A stretch of DNA of 64,000 bases from Hominimerdicola alba 8 (GCF_000178155.2 NZ_ADKM02000018.1:1-64000), one strand, 5' to 3'. Numbered from the stretch's first letter, positions 8,197-17,095 are shown. The notes: generated by a model from the sequence alone, not told the origin. Numbers and translations: made by a program.

Positions 8197-9241
8197 AGCA
8201 GTCCCATACGCCTAAAATGTACATGATGCCTAATGCTCTGTCATATAAGCCGTATCCGGGACGGCATTTCTCCCCCCAGATGTGCCTGCCGTGATCGGGA
8301 CGTATGTAACCATCAAAGCCGCAGTCATGGTACGCCTTTATGATGTCAAGGATACCCACATCTCCGTCACAGTCACGGTGTGATGTTTCACTGAAATCTC
8401 CGTTGTCAAAGTGCTTCACATTGCGTATGTGCGCAAACGCGATGCGATCACAGTGCTTGCGTACTATCTCAGCTACGTTGTTAGCAGGGTTCGACCCCAG
8501 CGACCCCGAACATAAGGTCAGACAGTTGTAAGGGTCATCTACCATTTTCAGGAAACGTTCCACCGCCGCTTCATCGGTGATAAGGCGCGGCAGACCAAAT
8601 ATGTCCCAGGGCGGATCATCGGGGTGTATAGCCATTTTGATGCCGCTCTCATGGCAGGTGGGCATTATCGCTTCAAGGAAATACTTGAGGTTCGCCCAGA
8701 GCGCCTCCTTGTCAACGTTCTTGTACAGTGCGAAAAGTTCTTTAAGGTTGGCGAGCCTTTCAGGTTCCCAGCCGGGCATCGTGTAGCCCTTAGTTTCTTT
8801 GAGAATGTACGCCGCCATCTCCTCAGGGTCTTGCTTTATCTTGCTTTTTTCGTAATACAGCGCGGTCGAACCATCGGGCAGTGGGTGGAACAGGTCAGTC
8901 CTCGTCCAGTCAAAGACAGGCATAAAGTTGTAGCATACCACTTTCACGCCGAATTCGCTGAGGTTCCTGAGCGTCTGCTTGTAGTTTTCGATATAGAGAT
9001 CACGGTTCTTGCCAGCGGTCTTGATATCGTCATGAACGTTCACCGACTCAACTACTTCCATGCCGAAGCCGTACTTGTCAAGCTGATCTTTTACAGCCTG
9101 TATCTCAGCCTTTTCCCAGACTTCGCCTGGCTGTTTTTCATGCAGTGCCCAGACTATCTCGGTGACACCGGGTATTTGTCTGATATCAGCGAGAGATATG
9201 CTGTCATTGCCCTCGCCGTACCATCGGAAAGACATTTTCAT
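8183..9241 (-). CDS. uxuA: D-mannonate dehydratase
   Basis: 352 aa TIM-barrel metalloenzyme converting D-mannonate to 2-keto-3-deoxygluconate. Family motifs visible: AIHPDDPPWDIFGLPR, a metal-site Cys in CSGSLGSNPANN, the HIRNVKH segment, and RPDHGRH near the C terminus. The length fits Gram-positive UxuA. AAGGAGG precedes the ATG at 9241. The final codons (AAT TCA TAA) lie within the TTCATAA heptamer array of repeat A2, so the native stop has apparently been replaced by repeat DNA. With kdgK and uxuB it handles glucuronate, probably from pectin or glucuronoxylan. Confidence 0.93.
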   Translation of the reverse strand: MKMSFRWYGEGNDSISLADIRQIPGVTEIVWALHEKQPGEVWEKAEIQAVKDQLDKYGFGMEVVESVNVHDDIKTAGKNRDLYIENYKQTLRNLSEFGVKVVCYNFMPVFDWTRTDLFHPLPDGSTALYYEKSKIKQDPEEMAAYILKETKGYTMPGWEPERLANLKELFALYKNVDKEALWANLKYFLEAIMPTCHESGIKMAIHPDDPPWDIFGLPRLITDEAAVERFLKMVDDPYNCLTLCSGSLGSNPANNVAEIVRKHCDRIAFAHIRNVKHFDNGDFSETSHRDCDGDVGILDIIKAYHDCGFDGYIRPDHGRHIWGEKCRPGYGLYDRALGIMYILGVWDCLDNS

Positions 9242-9275
9242 ACGCTTACCTCCTTATTTTCCGATTTTCAAGAAT

Positions 9276-9304
9276 ATTATACTGCAAAGCGGTCATAAAT
9301 ACAA
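9276..9304 (-). promoter_or_regulatory. Promoter of uxuA
   Basis: On the minus strand, TTGTAT (9299-9304) and TATAAT (9276-9281) are separated by 17 nt, about 35 nt before the start codon. Confidence 0.6.
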
Positions 9305-9421
9305 GTAAAAATAAGCTATTCGCACATAAGGCACTGTAAACGATTATCAAGCCTGACTTCGGGGAAAAACGCAGTTCGGTCGGCAACAGGCGGGTTACCG
9401 ATTATTGCGTTTTTGTGATAC

Positions 9422-10032
9422 ATAATCATTGGCATGACCGCAAGAAAGCGCGAACTAAGCCGCCCAACAAAGCCGAGTAAGAACACAAAGCTATGCGCGA
9501 GTCAAAGCGGTCGGTCAAGCCCGCCGCCAGAGGGCTTGCGGGAGTTTGAGGGCAGAGCCCTCAATCACCGAAGCGCAAAGCCAAAATGCACATCAAGCAG
9601 TAAAAGCAAAGCAAAACCAAAGCCCACAAGTCGGATAAGCAAAGCAAATTTTCCGACCAAAGAGCGGGCAATTCGCCAGAAATCAGCGGGGCGCACAAAC
9701 CTCCGACAAACGCAGTCCTTTCGGGGCAAGACGAATTGCCCGCGACGTCCAGCCGAACAGCGGAGCGTCTTCGGCGGTCGGTCATCGCTCACCAGCGTGA
9801 AACGCAATTCTAAGGTGTAGGGCGGGGGCTTGCTCCCGCCGCTCGACCCGCACACACCCGCGATAAAACGGCAAAACCTCGCGGCGGTGACCCGATAATT
9901 TGGCGGTAAACACGGTGGTGTGATATAACACGGCGGGGGCAAGCCCCCGCCCTACCCGAATTTTGTCAAACCCACGATAAAACGGCTTACTTTCGTTCAT
10001 GCCAATAATTATGAATCATGAATTATGAATTA
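9422..10032. repeat. Mosaic repeat block B with inverted termini
   Basis: The left end ATAATCATTGGCATGACCG is an inverted match to the right end, which reads TTCATGCCAATAATTATGAA before the heptamers. Inside are the TTGAGGGC palindrome, the GCGGGCAATTCG/CGAATTGCCCGC pair, the CGTGAAACGCAATTCTAAGG module and two hairpins of the GGCGGGGGC type. It is in the opposite orientation to A2 for most modules. The inverted ends give it the look of a non-autonomous mobile element of about 610 bp. Confidence 0.75.
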
Positions 10033-10113
10033 AGAATTGCCCACAAATCCCGCTTATAAGGGGAGGTTACTTGTGTATATCGCTAAAACTTCGTTTTCTT
10101 CTTCCTGCCTTGC

Positions 10114-10142
10114 TTTACAAGCGCGATATTTAGTGCTATAAT
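10114..10142 (+). promoter_or_regulatory. Promoter of licD-like gene
   Basis: TTTACA (10114-10119), 17 nt spacer, TATAAT (10137-10142) with an extended -10 TG. Confidence 0.75.
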
Positions 10143-10173
10143 ATACTTTGGCAAATTGCAGGGAGGTGCGGAA

Positions 10174-11598
10174 ATGTTGTATAACAAGGTCATCAAAGAC
10201 TATATGGACGACTGGGCTTCACGTTCCGCTAAGGCTGAATGTATCAGGTTCAAAAGGTTATCTCAGCGCGGTATGATGCTATCATGTACTGATGTGCAGA
10301 TAAATGAGGTCATCGCTGAGGTGGCTGAGATTATGGAGTTCCGCTGTACCGATATCTCACTGTCTGACAATGAGGTGAAGGTGTGCTTTTACATGTCTTT
10401 CGCAAAAGGCGATATGATGGGCGAAGTTCCCGATGTGCTTGTCACCGATATCCCGCGCATTGCCGAAAAATTCAGGAACAAGTGCGCGGTGCTGTATACG
10501 GGCGCAGTCTTCGGGGCAGGCTTTGAACACAGCGCCGTTCCCCGCCCAAACAGCGCAACTGTCATACACGATGTCATCGGCGGAATGTTCTTCATGGCGT
10601 GCCGCACGCTGAAAAAAGGTGTGTACTACGCGGGCTTCGGCGGGTGCAGCATCAAGGCGAAAGCCCTCGCATCGGGCGGATATCTGCCTGTGATGACTTA
10701 TGAGGACGCGCTCTTCATGGTGAAGTTTCAGCGCGAACGCCCCGATGAACTGTTCTGCTTTGACAACACCTACGGCGGCAGACTGGCTGACCTGCACAAA
10801 GCGCTCTTCACATGCCTTGATGAGTTCGACAGGATATGCAGAGCGAACGGCATAAAGTATTTTCTGGGCGGCGGGTCACTGCTGGGCGCAGTCCGTCACG
10901 GCGGCATGATACCCTGGGACGATGACATGGACGTTATGATGCTCCGCGATGACTACAGGCGCTTTCTCGAAGTGGTGGGAAGTGAGATAGACGATGAGAA
11001 GTTCTTCTTCCAGTCGGCTGAAACTGACAGCGATTACCACAGCATCTTCACCAAGATACGGCTGAACGGCACAGTTTTCACCACGCGGTTCTCGTCCCGT
11101 TTCGGCAGTTCGCATCAGGGCATATTCCTTGACATTTTCGTGCATGACAAGACGGCTGACATAAAGCCGCTGCAAAAACTGCATGTTTTCGCCACGCTGT
11201 TCGCGCGGTCGATGGTCTTCCACAAATGGGAGGGCACGCCGATGCACTTCTACGGCAAAGCGAAACTGCTGTGCAGGCTGGCGACATGGTACATAAAGCG
11301 CACCGACATGAAAAAGCTGGAGCGCATACAGGAGAGGGTCGTGACATTCTTCGACCGTTTCCCGACACACAGTCTGTATGACGGCACAGGCGAACATCTG
11401 CGGCATGGGGCATTTCCTGCGCGGTGGCTGAAAAAGTCGGCAGAGATGAAGTTCGGTGACAGGTCATATCCCGTCCCCGCAGGTTACGACAAATATCTGC
11501 GCTATTCATACGGCGACTACATGACCCTTATCCCCGCAAGCCTGCGCAAGGCGGGGCATGATATAGTCAGGTTCGATCTGGGTGAGTACGGTCGGTAA
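10174..11598 (+). CDS. LicD-family phosphotransferase with N-terminal extension
   Basis: 474 aa from the ATG at 10174 with GGGAGG 7 nt upstream; a TTG 18 bases earlier is rejected. The C-terminal half (about 205-440) is a LicD/FKTN-type nucleotidyltransferase-fold domain, with GGGSLLGAVRH at 232-242 and the acidic catalytic cluster WDDDMDV at 248-254. LicD proteins attach phosphocholine or other phospho-polyols to surface glycans. The first ~200 residues are an extension I do not recognise. It heads a set with a TagB/F-like and a TarI/IspD-like gene, which suggests a CDP-activated polyol-phosphate donor. No membrane segment is seen. Confidence 0.85.
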   Translation: MLYNKVIKDYMDDWASRSAKAECIRFKRLSQRGMMLSCTDVQINEVIAEVAEIMEFRCTDISLSDNEVKVCFYMSFAKGDMMGEVPDVLVTDIPRIAEKFRNKCAVLYTGAVFGAGFEHSAVPRPNSATVIHDVIGGMFFMACRTLKKGVYYAGFGGCSIKAKALASGGYLPVMTYEDALFMVKFQRERPDELFCFDNTYGGRLADLHKALFTCLDEFDRICRANGIKYFLGGGSLLGAVRHGGMIPWDDDMDVMMLRDDYRRFLEVVGSEIDDEKFFFQSAETDSDYHSIFTKIRLNGTVFTTRFSSRFGSSHQGIFLDIFVHDKTADIKPLQKLHVFATLFARSMVFHKWEGTPMHFYGKAKLLCRLATWYIKRTDMKKLERIQERVVTFFDRFPTHSLYDGTGEHLRHGAFPARWLKKSAEMKFGDRSYPVPAGYDKYLRYSYGDYMTLIPASLRKAGHDIVRFDLGEYGR

Positions 11599-11772
11599 AA
11601 GGGCTGAACTTCCTGCATGACACGGCACAGCGCCGAAAGGGGCGCGGGCGTTCGGCAAAAGGGCGCGGGAGGATATCATCTCCCGCAGGGCGGCGCGTTA
11701 TATGGCAAAGCCGCGACACGGCGGCAGGCTGACTGTTCCCGCGCGGGGCAAAAGTGTAAATTTTGGGAATAA

Positions 11773-11914
11773 AATACGTGGTTATCCCGCTGACACACCG
11801 CAAAAACGGCGGTTTTACGGAACTTAAGGTGGTTGGCGAATATCTTTAAGATATGGGGCGCTCAATTTGTTTACCGCATTTTCAGACGGTGTGCCAAAGG
11901 GATAGTCATAATAA
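11773..11914. repeat. Short inverted-repeat element (GGGATAG family), copy 1
   Basis: About 140 bp bounded by imperfect inverted ends: GTTATCCCGCTGACACACC on the left and GGTGTGCCAAAGGGATAG on the right. Its internal sequence GAACTTAAGGT..TTGGCG and TTTGTTTACCGCATTTT recurs at 56.6-56.8 kb. It lies directly before the TagB-like gene. The preceding 11599-11772 stretch is GC-rich with one hairpin (GCGGGAG/CTCCCGC near 11667-11690) and no gene. Confidence 0.75.
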
Positions 11915-11938
11915 AATAAATCGGAGGAATAAAAGGAA

Positions 11939-13228
11939 ATGAGCGAGTATAAGGTACAGGGCAAGATAGGACAGATAGAAAGGCGCGCGGCTGAAAAGGC
12001 GTTCTTCAAATTTCTTTTCATGCGTGCAAGGCAGAAATCCGACCTGTTCATATCTTATCTGACCAAGACATATATCTCTTACAGCACACGCGACAAGGTC
12101 GAAAAGGACAAGATAGTTTTCATGCACTACAACGATGTTTATCAGTGCAATCCCAAGTACATCATCGAGGAGATACTCAGACAGGGGCTTGACTACGACA
12201 TAGTTTTCGTGACCTCAAAGGCACATATGAACGAGTTCCCGCTGCCATTCCCCGAAGGTGTGAGAGTGGTGAGGAGAAACTCCCTCGAACACTTCTATGA
12301 AGCCGCCACCGCAAGGGTGTGGGTAGATAACGCTGTGTGCTTCCCCTGGAACTATGTTCCCAAAAAGAAGAACCAGATATATATAAACACATGGCATGGT
12401 TCGATGGGTCTTAAGAGGATAGACGCATCGAACATAACCAACAAGCACTGGCGCGATGCCGCTGAGATAGCGGGCAGGATAACCAATTTCATGATATCCG
12501 ACTCGGAGTTTGAAACTATGGTATACCGCACCACTCACTGGCCTGACGAGAGGGTAAAGGTGCTTGAATACGGTCACCCCAGAAATGATATTCTCTTCTG
12601 CGATGACAAAAAGCGGGCTGAACTGAAAGCTAAGGTCTGTGAATTTTTCGATATCGAAGAGGACTGCAACCTGATACTTTACGCGCCGACTTTCCGCGAT
12701 GCGAGAAATCTCGACTGCTACGACCTCGACTACAACAGGGTCATCGCGGCGGCAGAAGCACGCTTCGGCGGCAAGTGGAAGATAATCAACCGCTACCACT
12801 TCAAGGTGGCTAAGAAGCTGGCAGGTGTCAAGGCTATAAAGAACAATCCCGATATCCTCAGCGGCAACACCTACGATGATATACAGGAACTCATGGCAGT
12901 GTGCGATATCGGCATCACCGACTATTCCAGCTGGATATGCGATTTCGTGCTGACAGGCAGACCGGGCTTCATCTACGCCAACGACCTGAAAGCCTACGAC
13001 AAGGAGAGGGGCTTCTACTATCCGCTCGACAGCACGCCTTTCCCCATAGCCGAGAACAACGATCAGCTTGAAGCTAACATACTTAGCTTCGATGCCGGCA
13101 AGTACGCCGCCGACAAGGAAGAATTCCTCAAAGCACGCGGCAGCAAGGAAGACGGCAGGGCGGCTGAGAGAGTCGTATCTCTGCTGAAGAGATACATGAA
13201 AGAAAAGAAACATAATAAGGAGGACTAA
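11939..13228 (+). CDS. CDP-glycerol:glycerophosphotransferase family protein (TagB/TagF-like)
   Basis: 429 aa glycosyltransferase-B-fold enzyme that transfers glycerol-phosphate or ribitol-phosphate from a CDP donor to a wall polymer. Family motifs: NTWHGSMGLKRID (about 142-154), YAPTFRD (about 238-244) and ITDYSSWICDF (about 324-334). It probably acts at the cytoplasmic membrane face. The start ATG follows GGAGG by 12 nt with a second AAGG nearby. The stop is 4 nt before the TarI/IspD-like gene, so the two are cotranscribed, and that partner would supply the CDP-polyol. Confidence 0.9.
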   Translation: MSEYKVQGKIGQIERRAAEKAFFKFLFMRARQKSDLFISYLTKTYISYSTRDKVEKDKIVFMHYNDVYQCNPKYIIEEILRQGLDYDIVFVTSKAHMNEFPLPFPEGVRVVRRNSLEHFYEAATARVWVDNAVCFPWNYVPKKKNQIYINTWHGSMGLKRIDASNITNKHWRDAAEIAGRITNFMISDSEFETMVYRTTHWPDERVKVLEYGHPRNDILFCDDKKRAELKAKVCEFFDIEEDCNLILYAPTFRDARNLDCYDLDYNRVIAAAEARFGGKWKIINRYHFKVAKKLAGVKAIKNNPDILSGNTYDDIQELMAVCDIGITDYSSWICDFVLTGRPGFIYANDLKAYDKERGFYYPLDSTPFPIAENNDQLEANILSFDAGKYAADKEEFLKARGSKEDGRAAERVVSLLKRYMKEKKHNKED

Positions 13229-13232
13229 TCAC

Positions 13233-13985
13233 ATGAATATAGCAGTTATCTTCGCAGGCGGAAGCGGCGTGAGAATGGGCGCGGGCATACCCAAACAGTT
13301 CCTTGAGATAAACGGCAAGCCCATCATAGTACACACGCTGGAACTTTTCGAGAACCACAACGAGATAGACAAAATATACATCGTGATGCTGGAGGACTAT
13401 ATCCCCTACATGAACAAGCTGGTGAAGAAATTCGCATTGAGCAAGGTGTGCGGCATAGTCAAGGGCGGCGAAACAGGTCAGGATTCCATCTACAACGGTC
13501 TTAAAAAGGCACAGAGCGAGAACCCCGATGACTCCATCGTACTGATACATGACGGTGTCCGTCCTTGGGTCAGCTACGATACCATCTGCAACAACATCGA
13601 GGGTGTAAAGAAGAACGGCAACGCCATCACCTGCACCCCATGCTTTGAGACCATACTGATGTCCACCACAGGCAAGACTGTCGAAACAGTACCCTACCGC
13701 AAGGACACCTACGCGGCGCAGGCACCCCAGAGTTTCTATCTGGGCGAGATAATCGCAGACCACGACAAGGTCCGCGCCACCGAGAACCGCTATGACAATC
13801 TGGTGGACTCCTGCACGCTTATCAAGAGCATCGGCAAGGAAGCCCACATGGTAGAGGGCAATCGCGGCAACATAAAGGTCACCACCCCCGAAGATGTCTA
13901 CATGTACCGCGCACTTATCCAGTACCGCGAGAACGAACAGGCATTCGGCATCGGCTCGACCCCCGACATTCTCAAACAGAAATGA
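13233..13985 (+). CDS. IspD/TarI-family cytidylyltransferase (probable polyol-phosphate type)
   Basis: 250 aa. It makes a CDP-activated alcohol from CTP. The N-terminal nucleotide loop FAGGSGVRMGAGIPKQFLE is at 7-25; HDGVRPWV (about 109-116), QAPQSF (about 167-172) and NIKVTTPED (about 213-221) are family hallmarks. The wording IPKQFLEINGKPIIVHT and the position behind a TagB/F-like gene favour ribitol-5-phosphate cytidylyltransferase (TarI) over the isoprenoid enzyme IspD, but this is inference. AAGGAGG precedes the start. It is the last gene of the set and is followed by a strong terminator. Confidence 0.85.
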   Translation: MNIAVIFAGGSGVRMGAGIPKQFLEINGKPIIVHTLELFENHNEIDKIYIVMLEDYIPYMNKLVKKFALSKVCGIVKGGETGQDSIYNGLKKAQSENPDDSIVLIHDGVRPWVSYDTICNNIEGVKKNGNAITCTPCFETILMSTTGKTVETVPYRKDTYAAQAPQSFYLGEIIADHDKVRATENRYDNLVDSCTLIKSIGKEAHMVEGNRGNIKVTTPEDVYMYRALIQYRENEQAFGIGSTPDILKQK

Positions 13986-13986
13986 T

Positions 13987-14023
13987 AATATCCCCCGACT
14001 GCAAAACACAGTCGGGGGATATT
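13987..14023. terminator. Strong terminator after TarI/IspD-like gene
   Basis: A 14-bp perfect stem (ATATCCCCCGACTG / CAGTCGGGGGATAT) with a 7-nt loop. It also caps the minus-strand transcripts arriving from 14.1 kb. Confidence 0.85.
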
Positions 14024-14033
14024 GTTGGGCATG

Positions 14034-14113
14034 AAAAACGCCGAAGAAGAGCAGTTCTCCTGCGTTTATTGTGAATGATGTGTGTGGTATTAAACATCTT
14101 CAGATATATTATA
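14034..14113 (-). ncRNA. Candidate small RNA 1
   Basis: A consensus minus-strand promoter (TTGACA 14131-14136, 17 nt, TATAAT 14108-14113) should start a transcript near 14100. It would end about 66 nt later at a 12-bp hairpin (AACGCAGGAGAA / TTCTTCGGCGTT, one mismatch) followed by five T. No ORF fits inside. Its 3' part resembles the candidate downstream of the second promoter. Confidence 0.45.
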
Positions 14114-14136
14114 CACCATTTTTTACTATTTGTCAA
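14108..14136 (-). promoter_or_regulatory. Consensus minus-strand promoter (left copy)
   Basis: TTGACA-17-TATAAT, a perfect sigma-A match, within a sequence duplicated at 14353-14381. Confidence 0.8.
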
Positions 14137-14199
14137 GCCCTGAACAGGTATTTTCCCCGCGCCGATGGCGGGAGAAGGTGACCTCCGGCGGAGGTTATC

Positions 14200-14316
14200 A
14201 TGAACCTGATATCTGCTGTTGAAACATTACGGCTTCTGTATATGGCTGAACAGCAGAAAAAAGAAGCAGTCAGCATAAACGCCGAGGAACCGCCATTCCT
14301 CGGCGTTTTTTTGTGA
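14200..14316 (+). CDS. Possible 38-residue peptide with sequestered ribosome site
   Basis: ATG at 14200 follows GGAGG by 5 nt. The ribosome site forms the 3' arm of a hairpin (ACCTCC 14181-14186, GGC, GGAGGT 14190-14195), which would mask it. The peptide begins MNLISAVETLRLLYMAEQQ and ends GVFL; its last codons overlap a terminator hairpin. It is not a clear membrane peptide. The minus-strand promoter at 14353-14381 would make an antisense RNA over its 3' end. It may be a real small gene under antisense control or a chance frame. Confidence 0.3.
   Translation: MNLISAVETLRLLYMAEQQKKEAVSINAEEPPFLGVFL
14279..14312 (+). terminator. Hairpin terminator within the duplicated block
   Basis: ACGCCGAGGAA / TTCCTCGGCGT stem followed by TTTTTTT on the plus strand. 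Confidence 0.75.
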
Positions 14317-14352
14317 TTACTGATGGAGTTGATCAGTACCTTTATTGTCTAT

Positions 14353-14381
14353 ATTGTACACCGTTTTTCCCGATTTGTCAA
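14353..14381 (-). promoter_or_regulatory. Consensus minus-strand promoter (right copy)
   Basis: TTGACA (14376-14381), 17 nt, TACAAT (14353-14358). It shares the -35 flank GGCTTGACAAAT with the left copy. The predicted transcript begins with a TACTGAT/ATCAGTA hairpin and runs antisense to the 38-codon frame. Confidence 0.75.
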
Positions 14382-14436
14382 GCCCTGTGATATCATTCCC
14401 TCATTGTCGGGCGGGGGACGATAATGGATCGACAGA

Positions 14437-15801
14437 TCAGCTTATGAGCCAGTTGAGTATCTGGAAGTTGGGCTTATCGTCGCCGCTGATGAATTCTACG
14501 GTGACGGTGTGTTCTGCCGCTTCATCAGAAGAGAATATCTCATCGGCTTTGGCGTAGTTGCCCCAGCCGCCGGGAAAATCGCCGTCAATGATGACGGGTT
14601 CATTGTCATCGACCTTGACTGCCACCTGACCGAAATCGCCCTTGATATTTTTCAGATACAGCATACCCAGATTTTTGCAGTTTATCTTGAAAGTCGCACT
14701 GCCGCCCGACTCACTGCCCCAGCCGCCGTTGAAGTTAGCGAACTGTATGCGCTTGGTGAAAGTTCCCGCATCGACCACCTCAACAGTTTCGGGGGTGTCC
14801 ATCGAACCCAGTGAAGCGCCCGCAAATTTGTCGCCTGTGGGGGACTCTACCGCCGCAGGGTCAAAGGGGGTGACTTCCTTATTTTCGTTTTCGAGGTTCT
14901 CCTTGACCTGCTCAAAGAGGTTCAGCACGCACTGCGCCATAACAGCGTGACCCGCATCGTTGGGGTGAACGTTGTCGTTGGAGGTATCCTTCCACTGGAA
15001 ATTGCCCGCATCTATTTCGGGTATGATGGCATCGTGGTAGGATATGAACGGTATGTCGTAGGTCTGCGCGACCTTTAAATGCGCATTCTGTGGTGAGCCG
15101 CCGCCTTCGGTGGAAGGCTCGATAATTATTACAGCAGGCTGAGTTTCCATAGCAAGGCACTGTCTTACAAGGCTGTCCATCGTAGACTGATACAGCTCGT
15201 TGTCCTGATCGTTTATAAACTCGATGAAGATGATATCGCTCTCTTCGGGGACATCACGCGAAGCCCTGTGTACCGCGCAATAAGAGTCAGTCGCGCCGAT
15301 GCCCGCATTAGTACCCAGCACATAGTAGCCCATATTTTCTTCCCACCATGCGTTTATCAGGTTGGTGTACTGCTTTGCGGAACCTGTCGCGCCCGAACCT
15401 GCTGTGATGGAGTCGCCCAGATAACAGATATTGGTTATCGCTTTGGGGTCATCGACTGCGCGCTGTAACTTTGCGGCTAAACGCGAAGTATCGCCGCGAT
15501 AGAGAAGCGATCTGCCCAGCATATTTTCGGTCGCTCCTTTGGTAAAATCGTAAGCGCCGTCATTGACGGGGTACTGTGCGAGAAGCTGAGCGGAGAGCGA
15601 GTCATCTGCGGGAGTTTCCGCCGTTTCTGCGGTGCTTTCGGCTTCTTCGGGCGTGCTTTCAGCGGGAGCTTCTGCTGAACTTTCGGCAGAATTTGCGGCT
15701 GAGTTTTCAGCTTTTGCGGAACTGTCAGCGTTTCCGCCACAGCCGACAAAAGCTGTAGCACAGACAGATAATGCAAGTAATAAAGCGAGAGTTTTTTTCA
15801 T
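14437..15801 (-). CDS. SGNH/GDSL-hydrolase lipoprotein, probable carbohydrate esterase
   Basis: 454 aa. Lipoprotein signal with lipobox Cys21; a Ser/Ala/Glu-rich linker spans about 25-70. The SGNH hydrolase domain covers about 95-300, with block I GDSI (nucleophile Ser131) and block V DNVH (Asp276, His279). The C-terminal 340-454 is a beta-rich domain with two NGGWG/PGGWG motifs, perhaps carbohydrate binding. Surface-anchored deacetylation of plant polysaccharide is a reasonable guess, since such esterases accompany dockerin proteins in ruminococci. AAAGGAA precedes the ATG. The substrate is unknown. Confidence 0.8.
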   Translation of the reverse strand: MKKTLALLLALSVCATAFVGCGGNADSSAKAENSAANSAESSAEAPAESTPEEAESTAETAETPADDSLSAQLLAQYPVNDGAYDFTKGATENMLGRSLLYRGDTSRLAAKLQRAVDDPKAITNICYLGDSITAGSGATGSAKQYTNLINAWWEENMGYYVLGTNAGIGATDSYCAVHRASRDVPEESDIIFIEFINDQDNELYQSTMDSLVRQCLAMETQPAVIIIEPSTEGGGSPQNAHLKVAQTYDIPFISYHDAIIPEIDAGNFQWKDTSNDNVHPNDAGHAVMAQCVLNLFEQVKENLENENKEVTPFDPAAVESPTGDKFAGASLGSMDTPETVEVVDAGTFTKRIQFANFNGGWGSESGGSATFKINCKNLGMLYLKNIKGDFGQVAVKVDDNEPVIIDGDFPGGWGNYAKADEIFSSDEAAEHTVTVEFISGDDKPNFQILNWLIS

Positions 15802-15839
15802 AATAATATTCCTTTCATTTTTATAATTTCCTATTTTGA

Positions 15840-16834
15840 TCCATAATTATTGGCACGAACGACGCCTTTTGTAATTCATAATTCATAATTCATAATTGTT
15901 GACATGACCAAAAGTGAGCCGTTTTATCGCGGGTGTGTGCGGGTCGAACGGCGTTCGCGACTGTGTCGGCATAACCCCCGCCGTGTTACATCACACCACC
16001 GTGTTTACCGCCAAATTATCGGGGATTTTCACGATGGTTCGCCGTTTTATTGCGGGTGTGGCAAACTTGGGGTAGGGTGGGGGCTTGCTCCCGCCGCTTG
16101 ATTATCGCCATGCCGCGTTACACCGCCAAATTATCGGGGATTTTCGCGATGGTTCGCCGTTTTATCGCATGTGTGCGGCAAACTTTGGGTAGGGCGGGGG
16201 CTTGCCCCCGCCGTGTTACATCACACCACCGTGTTTACCGCCGAATTATCGGGGATTTCCGCGATGGTTCGCCATTTTATCGCGGGTGTGGCAAAATTGG
16301 GGTAGGGTGGGGGCTTGCCCCCACCGTGTTACACCGCCAAATTATCGTGGATTTCCGCGATGGTTCGCCGTTTTATCGCGGGTGTGTGCGGGTCGAACGG
16401 CGAGAGTAACGCCGACACAGTCGCGAACGCCCCCGCCCTACACTATTGACAGGCTTATCCTTTGGAGCTATGACCGACCGCCGAAGACGCTCCGCTGTTC
16501 GGCTAGTGGACGCGGGCAATTCGTCGCACGCACATGGTTTCTGCGGGTCGAAAATTTTGAGCACGCTCTTTTCTATGCGAATTGCCCGCTTTTGGCTTGC
16601 TTTGGTCGAATGCTTTGACCTCTTACCGTCCTTGCTTTGTTCGCCCAACTTGTTTTGTTTGTCGCTTGTGGACTGCTTCCCCGATTGAGGGCTCTGCCCT
16701 CAAACTCCCGCAAGCCTGCTGGCGCGAGGCTTGACCGCGCGCTTTGGTTCGCGCATAGCTTTGTGTTCTTACTTCACTTTGTTGGGCGGCACAGCATTCT
16801 CGCGTTCATGCCAATAATTATGAATTATGAATTC
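15840..16834. repeat. Mosaic repeat block C with inverted termini
   Basis: The left end CATAATTATTGGCACGAACG mirrors the right end CGTTCATGCCAATAATTATG. A heptamer array also lies inside at about 15871-15898. It contains four degenerate ~120-bp units (hairpin GGGCGGGGGCTTGC plus GTTCGCCGTTTTATCGCG), an inverted hairpin copy, the GCGGGCAATTCG/GCGAATTGCCCGC pair and the TTGAGGGCTCTGCCCTCAA palindrome. No gene. Confidence 0.8.
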
Positions 16835-16972
16835 ATTATACACCATCTTTGTGAATTTTTCAATAGTCTGCCCGCTAAAGCAAGCGAAAATCGTATGGAA
16901 AAGTCTTGTGCATTGTGCCAAAAATCTCAGTTTAATTTTGTCCTGTTGCATATAGCAAAATCAGGTCAAAAA

Positions 16973-16981
16973 TGCTATAAT
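16973..16981 (+). promoter_or_regulatory. Extended -10 promoter of macA-like gene
   Basis: TGCTATAAT matches an extended -10; no good -35 box lies 17 nt upstream. It is placed about 115 nt before the start codon, just outside repeat C. Confidence 0.45.
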
Positions 16982-17095
16982 AAAGTAGTATGTGATATAG
17001 CGAACGATATTAATATCAATATATATCCTGCGATCACAGCCACAATAATGTATATGCCGTTTGTCATAAATACCAACAGTCTTGGAGGACTTGTT

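Noticed and set aside
9434-9820. 128-codon open frame in repeat B, with near-identical frames in blocks D (18307-18699) and E (22018-22365)
   Set aside because: Conservation is at DNA level on both strands, composition is Lys/Ser/Arg-rich, no ribosome site, and the frame breaks in other copies. Treated as repeat DNA.
13128-14009. 293-codon minus-strand frame opposite the TarI/IspD-like gene
   Set aside because: Antisense shadow of a clear enzyme gene and crosses its terminator.
16637-17095. Long N-terminal extension of the macA-like protein
   Set aside because: It passes through repeat C and the promoter; the ATG at 17096 has a good ribosome site and lipoprotein signal.
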